In this document: positions 31,737 to 44,700 of the stretch, piece by piece
Numbering within the stretch: the stretch's first letter is position 1
How the letters are laid out: each line of letters starts with the position of its first letter
Origin: Actinernus sp. WN-2022
Taxonomy: Eukaryota; Cnidaria; Anthozoa; Actiniaria; Actinernidae
Direction of reading: 5' to 3'
Assembly: GCA_030867875.1 (NCBI GenBank)
Contig: JAOWCC010000655.1
Location: 12,546,269 to 12,610,268, forward strand
Length of the DNA stretch: 64,000 nt
Position numbers and translations under genes: made by a program
Notes under the pieces: generated by a model
Databases searched by the model: none
What the model saw: only the letters and a program-made list of their open reading frames with translations
What the model was told of the DNA's origin: nothing

Positions 31737-32735
31737 AGCCATGTCCTGACTTCGATCAGCCCCTTATGGTTGTTTCAGCTGTATCAGTGTATTTCAAGTT
31801 AATATTCAGCGTTCAGAAAACGTTGGTGGTCTGTCGCCCGAGTTGACAAGGCTGTGTAAACTTCACAGCATTTATGTACATGCAAACCAAATAATGCAAG
31901 AAAGCATTATAAGTCCTCCATTCTAGCTGACTGTGTGAGCATTTAAATCCATGCACATGCTAAGTTCCATTTCGATCTGTGGTTAGCCATGTCCTGACTT
32001 TGATCAGCCCCTTATGGTTGTTTCAGCTGTATCAGTGTATTTCAAGTTAATATTCAGCGTTCAGAAAACGTTGGTGGTCTGTTGCCCGAGTTGACAAGGC
32101 TGTGTAAACTTCACAGCATTTATGTACATGCAAACCAATGCAAGAAAGCATTATAAGTCCTCCATTCTAGCTGACTGTGTGAGCATTTAAATCCATGCAC
32201 ATGCTAAGTTCCATTTTGATCTGTGGGTTAGCCCCCCATTGTTCCAGGTTTTTTTTGGGGGGGGGTACTCCCTATAATGGACAATACAGGGAGGCTCCGC
32301 CCGAAAGGGGTACCTTTTCAGGCTGGAGGTATATAAAAGGGTAGGAATTTCACGAGTTAAGTATAGAAAAGGGTATGGAAAACTCTCATTTAGGTAATTA
32401 AAAGGGCCTTTCAAAATATCTCGAACAGACGTACCTAACGGCTGATTCATCCAAGTATTTTAAGAGGTTACTCAAGTGAAAAGTTTAGTAATAGGTACAT
32501 GAAAGGGTTACCTTTTTTGTCAAAAATGGCAGAGCCTCCCCATATAAAACTTTGTTGAGTACCCCCCCCCCCCCCCCCCCCTCCTCTTCCCACCAGGGGT
32601 TAGCCATGTCCTGACTTTGATCAGCCCCTTATGGTTGTTTCAGCTGTATCCCGTCAAGTTAATATTCAGCATTTCAGAAAACGTTGGTGGAGTCAGTTGG
32701 TGGAGTTGACAAGGCTGTGCAAACTAATTCACACC
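31737..32735. repeat. 248-bp tandem duplication, two full copies and a partial third
   Basis: GCCATGTCCTGACTT starts at 31737, 31985 and 32602. Copies 1 and 2 are about 95% identical by eye. Copy 3 is cut short and is separated by an insertion at 32234-32596. Confidence 0.8.
32234..32596. mobile_element. 363-bp GGGTACT-type insertion in the tandem repeat
   Basis: Flanked by GGTTAGCC on both sides (32226-32233 and 32597-32604), an 8-bp duplication. Inner ends are GGGGGGGGGTACTCC and GAGTACCCCCCCC with a poly-C run. Confidence 0.7.
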
Positions 32736-33590
32736 ACCATATAAACACTCGGGATATGTTGGGAGAATGCAGAAAAACTTGAAAATCACTCGCCTAGCAG
32801 CTTGTGATTTTCAAGGTTTTCTTTGTTCTCCAAACGTATGCTGCATGTTTATTTAAGAGAACAAATACATGGAAAGCGTGTTATATTAATTACTTAAATA
32901 AAATTCAACATGCTTGGAGCGATTTTCAGCAAATTTCATCAAAATTTGACCTCTCCCTCCACACTGTAAGTTATGTTGAATTTTATTAAAGATTTACATT
33001 GAAAATCGAACACAGAAAATTCCCATATGAACTCTGTAATTATTATAATTGACACATAGCAAGCAGCCGGCCTACCTGTGTTAAAAATAAAATTGGAGAG
33101 TGTATTTATAACATGATTCTTTTTCATGTCAAAGTCAGGAACATCGTGCAACAATTTTTATACCGTTAAAGATATGCTAACCACATGCATGACATCAGTT
33201 GAGTTTCACATCTATATTCGTCTCCGAAAATACAACATACGGTGCGTTTTAGTCTAATTTTCATTCTAACTATGTCTCACTATAGGGCCTATATATATAA
33301 TGCCATCTGTCATATTTTTCCTCAAGGAAACCTTGCCATTGGCCATATTTTTACGGTACTTATGAATATAAATGTGCAAATCAAGGGATTTCAATTGATT
33401 ATATACATAATGCTCAGGCTGGGTTCCAACTAGAAAACTACAGTCTGTATAACTTACTGTTAATATATGATTAGCATTTTTCATATTCTGCCGCATCCCA
33501 CAAATTTGCTTCCAAGCTTTCCCTCATGTTATAGTTTTCTTAAGTGGGATTATTATAAGTTACCCAGCCTACATGAGCACCATTTAGCTA
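32735..33590. other. No gene seen; one 14-bp hairpin
   Basis: AATAAAATTCAACA (32896) and TGTTGAATTTTATT (32974) are inverted; the rest shows nothing. Confidence 0.4.
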
Positions 33591-33591
33591 T

Positions 33592-35040
33592 GCCATGCTG
33601 ACGAGGCTGGAATAGCCTGCTAGTGGCCCTTATGGGTATTTTTTTTGCTAATTTGTTTTAGGATTGGGCTACCTGTGGCACACGGTCAAAATGGAGCGAG
33701 GAAAAAATGAAGAGGGGGATGGGAAGGGGAGAAAAGGAAATAAGAGCCTGCAGCAAGTCATACCTTTTAGAGTTCTCCACATTCATCCATGAATGCAGCT
33801 CTCCTATAATGGCTAAAAGTGGCAAGTGTCAATCAAGTGATCAATTTTGCATGGATCAGGCGGCTGATATGGCTGAAAGGCAGATATTTTCACATCAGCT
33901 TGAAATCATAAGAAGATTAAGCGCTGAACTGTTTAATTAATCAAAAATATATTTTTGCTGTTCTGACTCTACCGGATCGGGGATCGGTAAGAGTCTGTAT
34001 AAATACAACATTACTGCTTTTAAGCATTGTCAGGTCTTGTATTTTATCAAAGACTAAAGAAGCAATATCTAGTTATCTGATTGAGTCTCTGCAATACTGC
34101 GATTTGATGGATCTTAGAAATGATGGAAAGTATTTAATACCAACTGATATTTACATTGGTACTGATCGTTTCACTCTCAACTTAATGTAATAATATTATG
34201 TGGAAGTTGTTGAACATTCTAAAATGTCAGATTTATTATTTAATTGAGGCAAAACGACTTGGGAGTGAAACAACTGTATATATTCTTTACATCTTGATCC
34301 TGGTGAAGTTCCTTTTGAGAACAGAATCTGATCTGCCATTTGCTTAGAGTCGCAGCTGGACTAACAAAATTCTGGTTTCCTTCTTTGTCACTCAGCAAGT
34401 TCCTCACATAAATAAACAGCTCATGCAATTAAGTTTCTGATTTGTTTTTGTCCACAAGGATTACAAACATAGTGAATAAACCGGATGATTTTGCGACGTT
34501 GAAGCCAACAACTTTGCACAATGAAGCCATCCTACGATTCGGGCCCTCGCAATTCAACGCTTTAAGTAAATTTTCTGTAGATTAGGACGGCTAGAATTAC
34601 CTGAACGGTACATGAAACAAAACTGACACAGGCTACAAATATTGTTTGCTGTGCAATAGTTTGGCTTTGAGACTTCTTTCTACCCTTACTTTAGTCCATA
34701 TGTGCGAAAGTGTTGTTTGGATACCATAATATGAACAAGATATAAACAAGATTTTGAACAGGCGTGTTTATTTACATTTAACTTTGCTACTATTGGTTGA
34801 ATGTCTGACGGTTGACGCGTCACCGACGCATGACTATTTTTCATCTCACCAGGGGTGGAACTCTAAAAGGTATGCCTTGCCTGCAGGCTCTTATTTCCTT
34901 TTCTTCCCTTCCCCTCCCCCCTCCTTCCCTTTTCTCCTCACCCCATTTTGACCATGTGCCACAGGTAGCCCAATCCAAAAACAAATTAGCAAAAAGAGAC
35001 CCATAAGAGTCACTAGCAGACTAAGGCTGAAACAGCTGGC
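33592..35040. mobile_element. 1.45-kb element with about 190-bp inverted ends
   Basis: 33595-33790 and 34850-35035 are inverted copies: CTAGTGGCCCTTATGGGTAT, GGGCTACCTGTGGCACA and GGAAATAAGAGCCTGCAG on the left are complemented on the right. A third copy of one end is at 57640-58005. No transposase frame was seen inside. Confidence 0.7.
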
Positions 35041-36055
35041 CATGGCTGCTAATTGCTCAGGCAGTTTGTTCCTTTTTTGACAGATGAAGGGTTTATAATA
35101 CTCTAGCTTTCAACCTATAGTATTTGTGCCCTGGCAGCTTAAAAAGCTTATACCATGGCCCACATTTTGTATTTGAATATACATATTATATGTGATTTAT
35201 TTATTTTTACATAAATAATTTTGAAAATCTATGTTCTTGAAAAATGGCATTTCCTACATTTTGAAAGCATTTTCAACATTTTAGAAAATTAAGCATTTAA
35301 AGTGCATATAGATAATGAGCCCTATAAGCCAGTTATCTTTGATATTCGATTGTACATGAAGTGGATAGTCCAACGGCAGAATATTTCTTGATTTGGGTGT
35401 TGTATCTATGAGATATAAAGGTTTATATTTCCAGTATGTGCTAATGATGTGATGTCATCACTGACATTTGCTGAATTTCTTTGTGCTAATGTGAATTAAG
35501 CTATTTTCTAATTTTGATTTTTTTTTGTAATTTAATCACTTTGATAAGCTTCAAATATAACTTAGAATTTAAAAATAGGTCATTTAATTATCTCTACCAG
35601 CATGCTTTTGTATAATAAGTGGCATAAAGCTTCTATTGCCATAAAGTATATATTATTTATTTAATATTTTTGTTGCCTAATCCTTCTGAAACAATAAGCA
35701 AATATTCATAAATTTTAAGGATTCAGGTCATGTGTAACTGGTTGCAATTCTGTGGACCATCAATCAAATGAGTACTGCCTTGGTACACTGTAGATTTAAT
35801 TAAGTGTTACATGTTTGACAGCTTTATATGAAACTAGACTCCTCATTTGATTGCCGGTCAGCTGAATGCAATTTTCCAAAATATGTGACTTGAAACTTTC
35901 ACAGTTGCATTTCATAAGGTAATTGTAAAAGCACATTAATTAATTGCTGCAGTTTGCATGAAAGCAGATAGAGCAGGCCTGACTGCTGCACAGTACGTGG
36001 TGTAGGGAGGGGGGCAGTTGCCCACCCCCCTCCTCTGCCTAGTCCCAGAATACAA
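35040..36055. other. No gene seen
   Basis: 35295-35345 carries TTTAAAGTGCATATAGATAA and GAGCCCTATAAGCCAGTTATC, an end of the family seen at 12378. Confidence 0.4.
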
Positions 36056-36059
36056 AATT

Positions 36060-36205
36060 GACAGAAGTCATCAATAAAAATGTCCCAGAATTCATCATTT
36101 TGCCCCCCAGAATGAAAATGTCAAAGAAATCATCATTCCCCCTCCCTAGAATGAAATGTCCCAGAATTCATCATTTTGCCCCCCCCCCCCCCCCCCCCCC
36201 CCCAT
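36060..36205. repeat. Degenerate AGAATTCATCATTTTGCCCC tandem repeat and poly-C tract
   Basis: Three imperfect units ending in C-runs; the last is a poly-C tract of about 26 bases (36178-36204). Confidence 0.7.
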
Positions 36206-36689
36206 TTTTTAGTACCTCCCTATGCCCATGTTGCTGCAGGTCACATGTACAGTGTGCACAGCTTTGCATGGTCTGTAAATAATACTTACACCAATTTCAA
36301 CGACGTTAGTGTGCACCTAATTGGATTAATGTTACCAAAAATAAAAACAACTGTCAGAGATCAGCAGAGTGAATTGTTATTGTTTCTAGTGTGTTTTCAT
36401 TTCATTTCATATTTGTATGTCAGAATTCTTGAATTAGGTGTTAAAGAAAAAGTTCTAAACAATATTGTTGTGCTATAGTCTTGTTTTTTTATATTGTTGG
36501 TGTAGTTTTTATTTTATAGCAACTACATATATGCAATTAGGTTGCTGGTTGCCTCCATCCAGTAGTGTACTGTGTTTATATTAATATATGGGAAATGTTT
36601 TCTATTGGGCTGAGCACAATAAAAGAGAATTTAATTTACCCCAGAGCCTCACATTGAAACCTTAGTGCATGACAAGTGAAGCATAGTAT

Positions 36690-37290
36690 CGAAAGCCCGG
36701 GGGGTGGGTGGTACTTACATGAAAAATGGGTATGTATGTGAGGCCAAGAGGCTCAAACCCTGACCCCGTTTGACCCAATGCGAGCTCCAAAACCCTGATT
36801 GCCCCCTTTTGGGGAAAAAAAACCTGATTGCCCCTTCTTTAAATTGTTTTCAAAACACGGTCGGATATATACTCCAGCCGGAATACGGCGTACCGGGATT
36901 GCATGCAAAATACGGAACATTTCAAGTCGGGACGTGTCATTGGGTAAACAAATCAGCAGATGAAGTACATAGATAAGTACTGAAGTACGAATTAGCGGCG
37001 TCACGATGTTTGGGAACCTCAGTGCTTGCATGTGGGCAGGCGATCAAAATGCGGCAACAGAATGTCTTGTTTTGACATAGTAGCTAAAAAAAACTGAACC
37101 CTAACTGCCTAAAAAAACCTGAACCCCGACTCTGACTGCACCCAAATTATACTCAAATCCTGACCCTGATCTGCCCAAATCAGGTCAAAACCCTGACCCT
37201 ACCTGGCCAAACCGAGCTCAAAACCCTGACCCACCCCCGCGGCACATACATAATACGTCATAAACAGGAGTACCCCCCCCTCCCCGATCG
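36690..37290. repeat. CCCTGACC-rich repeat element bounded by GTACT/AGTAC and C/G runs
   Basis: Starts GGGGGGTGGGTGGTACTT and ends CAGGAGTACCCCCCCC. Internal text (CTGACTGCACCCAAATTA, CTGCCCAAATCAGGTCAAAA, GCGGCACATACATAATACGT) is the same as at 11540-11690. Confidence 0.7.
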
Positions 37291-38000
37291 AAAGTGGTCT
37301 ATTCAGGCGATGCCAAGCGTCGAGGGGAGTCGTAAGGAGTCATGAGGGCATATTTTTGCTTAGAACTCCGAAAATGTTTTGAGATTTGAAAGTGAAAATC
37401 CACTTGGGAGTAGAACAATCCTATTTTTTCATGCTTTTATTGCACCACCAGTTATACTTTTGGGGTAACTGCTGTACGTATATATACGCGTGGAAGAACG
37501 CCTGTGAACTTCCTGTCGCATTGCCGAATTATTCAAAGGCATTTGCCAACCTATGAAATCGGGAGTTTGCCTTATTTCTCCCGTGGAGGTTTTGAAATTT
37601 CAGAAATGTTACCGTTTTCCGTCAAACGCACCTGCTATTGTTGCACACCATGTTGATTATAGGAGTAATCTTGCTCTTTTGAAAATAGGCGTTGATTCCA
37701 GCGCAATCCATTGTGGTTAAAAACGAATCGAGATTTTGTCTCGTCTCGCTGCGAAGCCATAAGCGTTTTTAATTTAGTCCAGCAATAAATTTACTCTATC
37801 AAAGAGACCTCACAAACAAGTGTGATGATAACGTCGGCATTTGTACACAGGCAGCCCAAACAAGCTCATTCCCAGAGTTGAAATGGTTTCCCATTGTTTT
37901 TGTCCTGCTGATCCAATCAAATTACAGAGTTACAGTACAGTTACAGCATGGGCATGCCGTAGTTTGTCCTACTCATACGAAATCTGCTGTATGCGGTAGG
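37290..38000. other. No gene seen
   Basis: No domain, tandem repeat or clear inverted repeat. Confidence 0.4.
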
Positions 38001-38004
38001 GAAG

Positions 38005-38345
38005 TAAGGCTGGTCGAGTGATTTGAGCGCTCGCGTCTCATCTCTGTGGCTTGGGTTCGATTCCCGTCCCGGCATGATATGTGAATTGAGTTTGTTGGTT
38101 TCTTACCCTTACTTCGCGGGTTTTTCTCCTGGTTCTCCGGTTTTTCACCCTCCTCAAAACCAACCTAAATTCCAATTCGATCCTGGAGTTCGTCGGAATA
38201 TTTAATCATAAGCCTCTTGGATGGGAGAGGTTCCATTGCGCTCTCTAAGCGAAAGATAGGGCAGTAGAACCTTTGTCATCCAGGGTAGGGAGACTCGGTA
38301 ACAGCTCCCTGTATCTTCGACGCAAAATAAACCATCTGGCATTTG
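38005..38345 (+). mobile_element. tRNA-derived SINE, full-length-like
   Basis: A-box-like GGCTGGTCGAGTGA and B box GGTTCGATTCC (38054-38064) sit in a degenerate tRNA head. The body has GAATTGAGTTTGTTGGTTTC and TTCTCCTGGTTCTCCGG. The tail is near AATAAACCATCTGG. Same family as 62150-62352. Confidence 0.7.
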
Positions 38346-38394
38346 GTACCAATATTTTGTTTTCCACCATAACAATCATTTGCACGCGATAATC

Positions 38395-38670
38395 ATCAAA
38401 TCCGTTATAAAATCGTTATTAAATATCTTAAAATCAAGCCCGAGTACAAGTACTGTTATCAATACACTACCATTGAAGAGAAGAGAGGATTTCTACATGT
38501 TTTTTCGACTGGTAGGTTCGTATCTTTTTCCGTTTCGTAGGGTGAATTGCGAGAATCCCACGCTAGCCCCCTCCCCTCGTACAACCAGGTCCGCCTGGAG
38601 TCCATGGCCACACATCCCTTCCTCCCCTCCCCTGGAACCCGAAATGGGTAGCTAAATGTGCAGTCAATAT
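38395..38670. repeat. Interspersed repeat copy, family also at 55050 and 60140
   Basis: Shared blocks: AATACACTRYCATTGAAGAGA, AGAGGATTTCTAC, TGTTTTTT. It lies just upstream of the first LRR-RRM exon. Confidence 0.6.
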
Positions 38671-38719
38671 TCACGAATGTTATTATAGAAATATAAGGTA
38701 TACTGTTTATTGTTGATAG

Positions 38720-38786
38720 ATGGGCTGTGGAACAAGTAAGTCAACAGCAGTGCAGACATCTGCACCCAACAACGATGGAATTCCAG
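38720..38786 (+). CDS. LRR-RRM gene exon 1: N-myristoylation start
   Basis: ATGGGCTGTGGAACAAGTAAG gives MGCGTSKS with Gly2, Cys3 and Ser/Thr6, then a Ser/Thr/Gln-rich tail. The exon ends in phase 1 at ATTCCAG/GTCAGT. The sequence before the ATG (TTATTGTTGATAG) looks like a splice acceptor, so a 5' UTR intron is possible. Confidence 0.65.
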
Positions 38787-41700
38787 GTCAGTTCTTTTTA
38801 TTACCTATCTATAATTATATTTGTATTACATCACTACACTCTTAAACTTTCACTCCATCACACTTTCACTGGGCCGGACCTCTTAGGAACCACCAGATTG
38901 CCGCATTCGATTTCATCTGGAACTTTTATAGCCTGCGAATAGTCCCTTTAATTCCCTTAGTCTGTGTGCACTAGAAATAAAAAGACACGAGATTTTGGCC
39001 GAGCGAAGATTGGGCACGAGAGGGTGGGGAGAGGGACTGAAGAAAAATAAAGGGACTGCAAGTTATTCAGGAATTTTAGTTCACAGCTCCGCCCACGAAT
39101 TAAAATCAGGTAACAAGCTCCGCCACCTGTCAAAATTTGAGCGAAAACCCGAAACAGACAAACACATCTCACCGGCAGGGAATTCTACTAGTTTGATCAC
39201 GGTTTATGACTTGTAAAACGGCTTTCATTTATAGTTTTGCTTGAAATTCGTTATCTAAAACTCAATTGAATATGTGATGAAAGTTTTTTTATGAATTCGA
39301 CTTCGAAGCCGAATGACACAAATCTAAAGAACCCGGCTAGAAGACAAGCCGGGTTATCGAGTGTAATGCCTCTGATCCGATTTTTGTCGAATCTGCAATG
39401 TAAACTTCAAACTGAATGTTGGAAACTTTGGCAAGGAATCCTATACGTTTCATCGAAAATATATTTCACATTGCAAACTAAAAGGCTGCTACCCTGGTTC
39501 CAGAGGCTCTCGCGGCTTAGCCGCTCCGTTACCCTGGGTTTCAGAGGCTCTCCCCACGCGTTTTTTGTCAATTATCAAGGCCGCGAACGAACGGACACTA
39601 GCTTCCCGTCTTATATTTCATGAAGAGAGGAAATAGAACCTCTGGTACCCAGGGTACCGCTCGATGTGTCGGCGGAAAAAATAACTTCTCGCACCCGAAA
39701 AGCTGGCGTTGAAAGTGCTAACACTCTTAAAGGAAAGCCTGGCTGTTGGAACAAGTTGCCGTTAAATTGTTAGCAATATGGTCTAAGTTGAAAATATGTT
39801 GAAAAATTGGAATATATATTTTAGTTTTTGAAAACATTCACTCTTTTCACCTGGTGGCCATCTTGGATCGAAAGCGAGGCAATCCTTTGTTTTTGCCAGG
39901 TTAGCCTCGCAGTGAGGGGTAGTCAAAACGAGGCTAACCTGGCAAAAACAAAGGATTGCGCGCGCCAGCGCCCAATATGGCTCACACTCAAGTCCATTTT
40001 TTTTCAAAATCTAAAATATATTTTCCAATGTTTTCAACATATTTTCAATTTAGACCATATTTGCCAACAATTTCACGGCAACTTGTTTCAACAGCCAGGC
40101 TTTCCTTTAAAATCCCATTCAGCGTTATAGACACATCTATCTTCGAATTCCTGTGTGTGTACAGTGTGTTTTGAAAATAAGCAACACTCCACGATCTCAT
40201 TCGCATGAGTTTTATAAAAGTTTGTCGATTGAATAGTGCTCCCACCGAGGCTATTGCATGTCGACGAAAGTAAGGACTGTGTGGTATTCGTCTACTACTA
40301 TAGGACAAATTCTTACTAAAATATTGGGTAGAGTCATCGCTCAACAACTCAACGAATTCGGTAGACAACTCTTGTTCGGCCGACGCGTATACATGTATAT
40401 AACATGTGGTGAGAAGATAATATGAACTTTATCGGCTCGAGAGTCGAAAACATTTCAGTCGTTCGCTGCGCTCACTCGTATCATATTTTCGACTGTCGAA
40501 GATAAACTCAAATATGGAGAATATTATATGGAGAATTAAACTGCTCTAAGAACTCTTATATATTCATTTTACTTACTGTCGGTACAAACGTCTTCATGGT
40601 CTTTCTATTAAAGCTGTTCTGGGGAGTTTCATCGGGGTTTCTTGCTCTTCGTTGCAGTCGAGAAAGTCTTTATAGAGTTTAGGTCGTATTTGGCTTTTTT
40701 GTGCTCGGAATATTCATTGTCATGCATCTCATCAGTAAGCTGGTTACATCTTGCGCTGTGAAACTCTCTAAATTAGAGATTCAGAGAGTTTCGCAAACCT
40801 GCCGCCATCTTTGTAGTTCAAAAGACGGAAAACGTGACGTCATCGATATTTTCACTAGTTACCAATACTCAGTACCCGGATGTAGTTTCGTATGAGTTCT
40901 ATGAGTGGTTAATTGCTCAGTAAAACACTATACTATCACTATCATGTTATTTACCGTCCGGGAGATCCGTATTGAGAAAAACTTGCCGGAGGTCTTGAAA
41001 ATCAGGGCAACGTTTTTCTCATACGGACCGACTAAGGCCGGTAATTAACGTTTTTGTTTTTTCCCCTTATCAATTCAATGTATTGTACCAGGAGACCATT
41101 ACCAGGAGCGTGCATCTCCCAGATTAGGTCTCACTTTTAGGCAGAATTCGTTAGACTTTATCTATTCATCCTAGAAGGGCTTCGCTCGCGATAAATTAAG
41201 TTCAAGATAAGTTAAGCTCATACCGAAGTTCGTTCGAAGTTCGAAGTTCGACGGCCATTACCAACGACATATTTTTTCTAGTAAACTCTCAATGCTCATC
41301 TTTGAGAACTAAGCCATCAAGCTGATTATATACAGCTTCACATACTTGATCAAAAGTTTACTTATCTCCGTTCTCGATATATCGCCATCACGGCCATGTT
41401 AGATAACCTGCAGTGGGGGAATTCTATCTGGGGAGCCGCGCTATATTTCCAACAGGGAATAATGGGGCGAGGACAAAATGGAAATAGTGGGGAGGGGAGG
41501 ATAATCTTTCCTCGTTCAAATATAGTGCGGTCCCCCAAATAGAACGCCTCAGTGCAGTGCAGCGTACATTTTGGATTCTATGAAATAAAGCTGCCACTTA
41601 TAGTGACGCTCTTTTCAATTCGAATTGATGATATCTGTCGTCTCTATTGACTAATCGACCAGTCACGATTTTCCGTTGCTGGAGCAACTAAAATTCCTGA

Positions 41701-44700
41701 ACTTCGCTTGGCCAAAATATGTTTTCCCCGAATTTCTAGTGGATACAGATTAAGGAAAATAAGGAGACTGTTCGCACTCAAGACCTTTTACTAAGTAAAT
41801 GTGTGTATTAAATAGCTACAGTACATGTACATCATTTATTCACTTGATGACACTTTAAATCTCTGACTGCAAGTCATATCGCATTGATTAAAAATTCCAT
41901 CTGTCGTTTGCAAATTAAACCGAAAGTTCTGATCCCATAAGTGGAACATTTATTTGATTGGAACAGCTTTAATTTGACCATTCAGTATCATTTATATTAT
42001 TCAGCATGATAAGGTAAAAGTAACTGATTTTCGACTGATTTACAGTTCACTCTAAGCCGTGTAACCTAAGTATCAGGTCATATCTCCCCCCCCCCCCCCC
42101 CCCCCCCTCGGGTATGACACTCAGTTATAAGCCCTCCACCCACACCCACTACCCATCCCCCCCAAAGTGTAGAAAAGGCTGGCGCTCGCTTTCACGAGAT
42201 ATTAACTTAAAAATGCTCACAGGTCGGCTATACAACCTTGCGACACCTGTGCATGGCATGATCTCGTAGCTTGTAATCCTTCTTTTATTTACTAATAGGC
42301 AAAACAGGTCCAGACCCCTCCCGTGGGTCAAGTGCAGCAATAGCGACTAAGCCAGTGTTAACAGTTAGGAGTTCAGGAAGCCCAGAAATAGACAGACAGG
42401 GAAACGTTAGTGGTTTAGATAGCCTACCAGGAACGTGTAAAGGGGTTCCACAACCGTCTGATGGTAGCGATGGAAATGGTGCATTAAAGAGTAGCCCATG
42501 TCAGCCAACTACTGAAGCAAGTACTCCCAAAACAAATTTCAATTTATCTGCAAAAAGAGAAGTGAGCCAGGAACGTATATCTTCGAAGGGTGTTTCAGCT
42601 ACTGATACGAAGCGTCATGGAAGCTCAAATGACCCCTTGACAACGAAGATTGATTCCAAGATGCATGGATTGAATTCCGAAGACTTCAAAGCAAGGTTTG
42701 GTAGACTTTCAGTTCCTGAATGTACTGAGTTACCTGAAAGTTTCATGTCGAAGAACGAAAGTACAGATAACAGGAAGCAAGAATTTGCGGTTGGTTTAGA
42801 GCACGAAGACGGCGAAAATGGTGCAGTAGATAAAGTTAAAGTAGCCATCACAGAGGAAAATGGACAATTATCAACAACTTACATCCACAGAGGGAACGAT
42901 TCAGATAACATAGGAGCGGAATCTCCGACTCGTAAACGCTCAAGTTCAAATATATTATATGCTTTAGCTGATGATACACAGGAAGGTTTGACATGTGATG
43001 ATACCCTTCGTGGGCAAGAAATCTCCGGAATTACACACGTGTTGCACTATCAGGATGTTGGGAAAACTAGTTACGTTTCATGTGGGGCCGAATCTCGTAA
43101 CGAAATTGCTTCCTCGGAGGACGTCCAGGATGAATCTAGAAGAGATGGCTTAGGAAGCGAAAGTATTGTTGATCCAAGTTTCGTTGAGGAAGAAAAGTAT
43201 GACGAGAACATTAAAGAGGAGGACTATGAGAATACGAATCAAGAATGGGCTTGTAGAATCTGGGACGAAGCTGGAGAACCTTGCACAGGAACATGTAGCT
43301 TAGAGGCTTTCAATACTGACGTTATTGCGGAAAATTCCACCAAAAAGGAGAAAGGAGATGGCATTTATAGCGATATCGAAAGAAACGGCGCCATTATCGT
43401 AATAAATGATCTCCATGAGCAAGATGTAATGGAATGCGCTGTTGGGATGGAAAGCGTTAGAAAAGAAACATTAGGAAGTCTGATGGAGGAACGAGTCATT
43501 TCCAGTGACATTTGTCTTGAAAGTGTGCAAGATGTTACCTTCAGTGCAGGAGCTCATATCAAAAATAATACTAGCTCTGACAACCTAGTAACTGGTCGTC
43601 ATATTCGTACTAAAACGATCAGCAAAGAGGAATTCAGTGCTAAAGAACGCGAACAAGATGTAGTAAAAGGTGCTGGTGGATCAGAAAGCGACAGTAAAGC
43701 AACATTAGGAAATCAGCAAGAAAAACACGACGTTTCTAATGACATTTGTATCAAAAGTTCTCAAGATCTTACCTCATGGATAGGAACTCCCATACTTGGC
43801 TCTGACAACCCAGTCAATGAGCATCACATCGGTACTGAAACAAAAAGCAAAGACGAATTATTAATAAGTTGTGAAGAACATGGATCGAGTAAAGGTGAGG
43901 AACCGTGCATTGCTGAAGTGACTAAGGAATCACTCTTTCATCCGTTTTTATTAAAGCTTACTGTTGGTGATAAGCACATCCATGATGATCATGAAACAGC
44001 CACCAATAAATGCGCAAGCATACCCGAAGTTCTTGTTCTTGAAAGCAAAGAAGAATCAAGTGGTAAAGAATATAGACCGAGTAAAGGTGAGGAACCTTGC
44101 ACTGCTGAAGTGGCTGAGGAATCAGTGTCTCATTCTTTTTCATTAGAACTAACAATTAATGGTAAACACATTGATGATCATGAGACAACTACAGATAGCT
44201 CCGCCAGTACATCCCAAGCCACTGACCGTCAATACAGTACAAAGGAGAAATCTACGATTAGCATGGACCCACTACCCAAGGATGTCTCCACCCTGACGGT
44301 TAACCTTCTGACACCAAGTGGGTTTACCTTTAGTACTTACGATGCTGAGAGTGCATGCAAAGATGGATCCATCCCTTGTATGTCATCTTCATTGGAGGTT
44401 TCCAAGTCCAGTAGAATAGAGCGCCATGTTAACCAAACATTGGATGTCCACCCATCCATAAGGTCCGTTCGATCCACCACACCGAGAGAGGCTATTAGTG
44501 CACAATTTGATCGAGTGCAGGAAGAAGAAGAGGAGGAGGAGGAAAGTGAGGAGGAGGATGTCATAGCGACTTTTGAGGTTACAAGTCATGCTGAAACAAA
44601 CATTAACAATGATTTATTTGGTAAGAAGCTTAATATTAATTATTAAGCAAGAAGAACAAAAACAGCAACGCAAAGACATTGATCCTAGTTATATTCTTTG

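Larger units (their letters stand above)
38787..42298 (+). other. Intron 1 of the LRR-RRM gene
   Basis: Contains the foldback elements at 39731, 40951 and 41408 and a poly-C tract (about 42087-42107). No further coding exon was recognised. Confidence 0.6.

Noticed and set aside
36058..36282. Proline-rich protein
   Set aside because: Translation of a poly-C tract and a short tandem repeat.
38010..38075. tRNA gene
   Set aside because: Degenerate cloverleaf fused to a SINE body shared with 62150-62352.
44337..44589. Minus-strand Ser/Leu-rich frames
   Set aside because: Shadows of the Glu-rich coding run on the plus strand.
42355..44646. Single-exon gene ending at 44646
   Set aside because: No ATG at 42355; the frame continues upstream to a splice acceptor at 42298, and a strong donor at 44621 precedes the stop with the right phase for the next exon.
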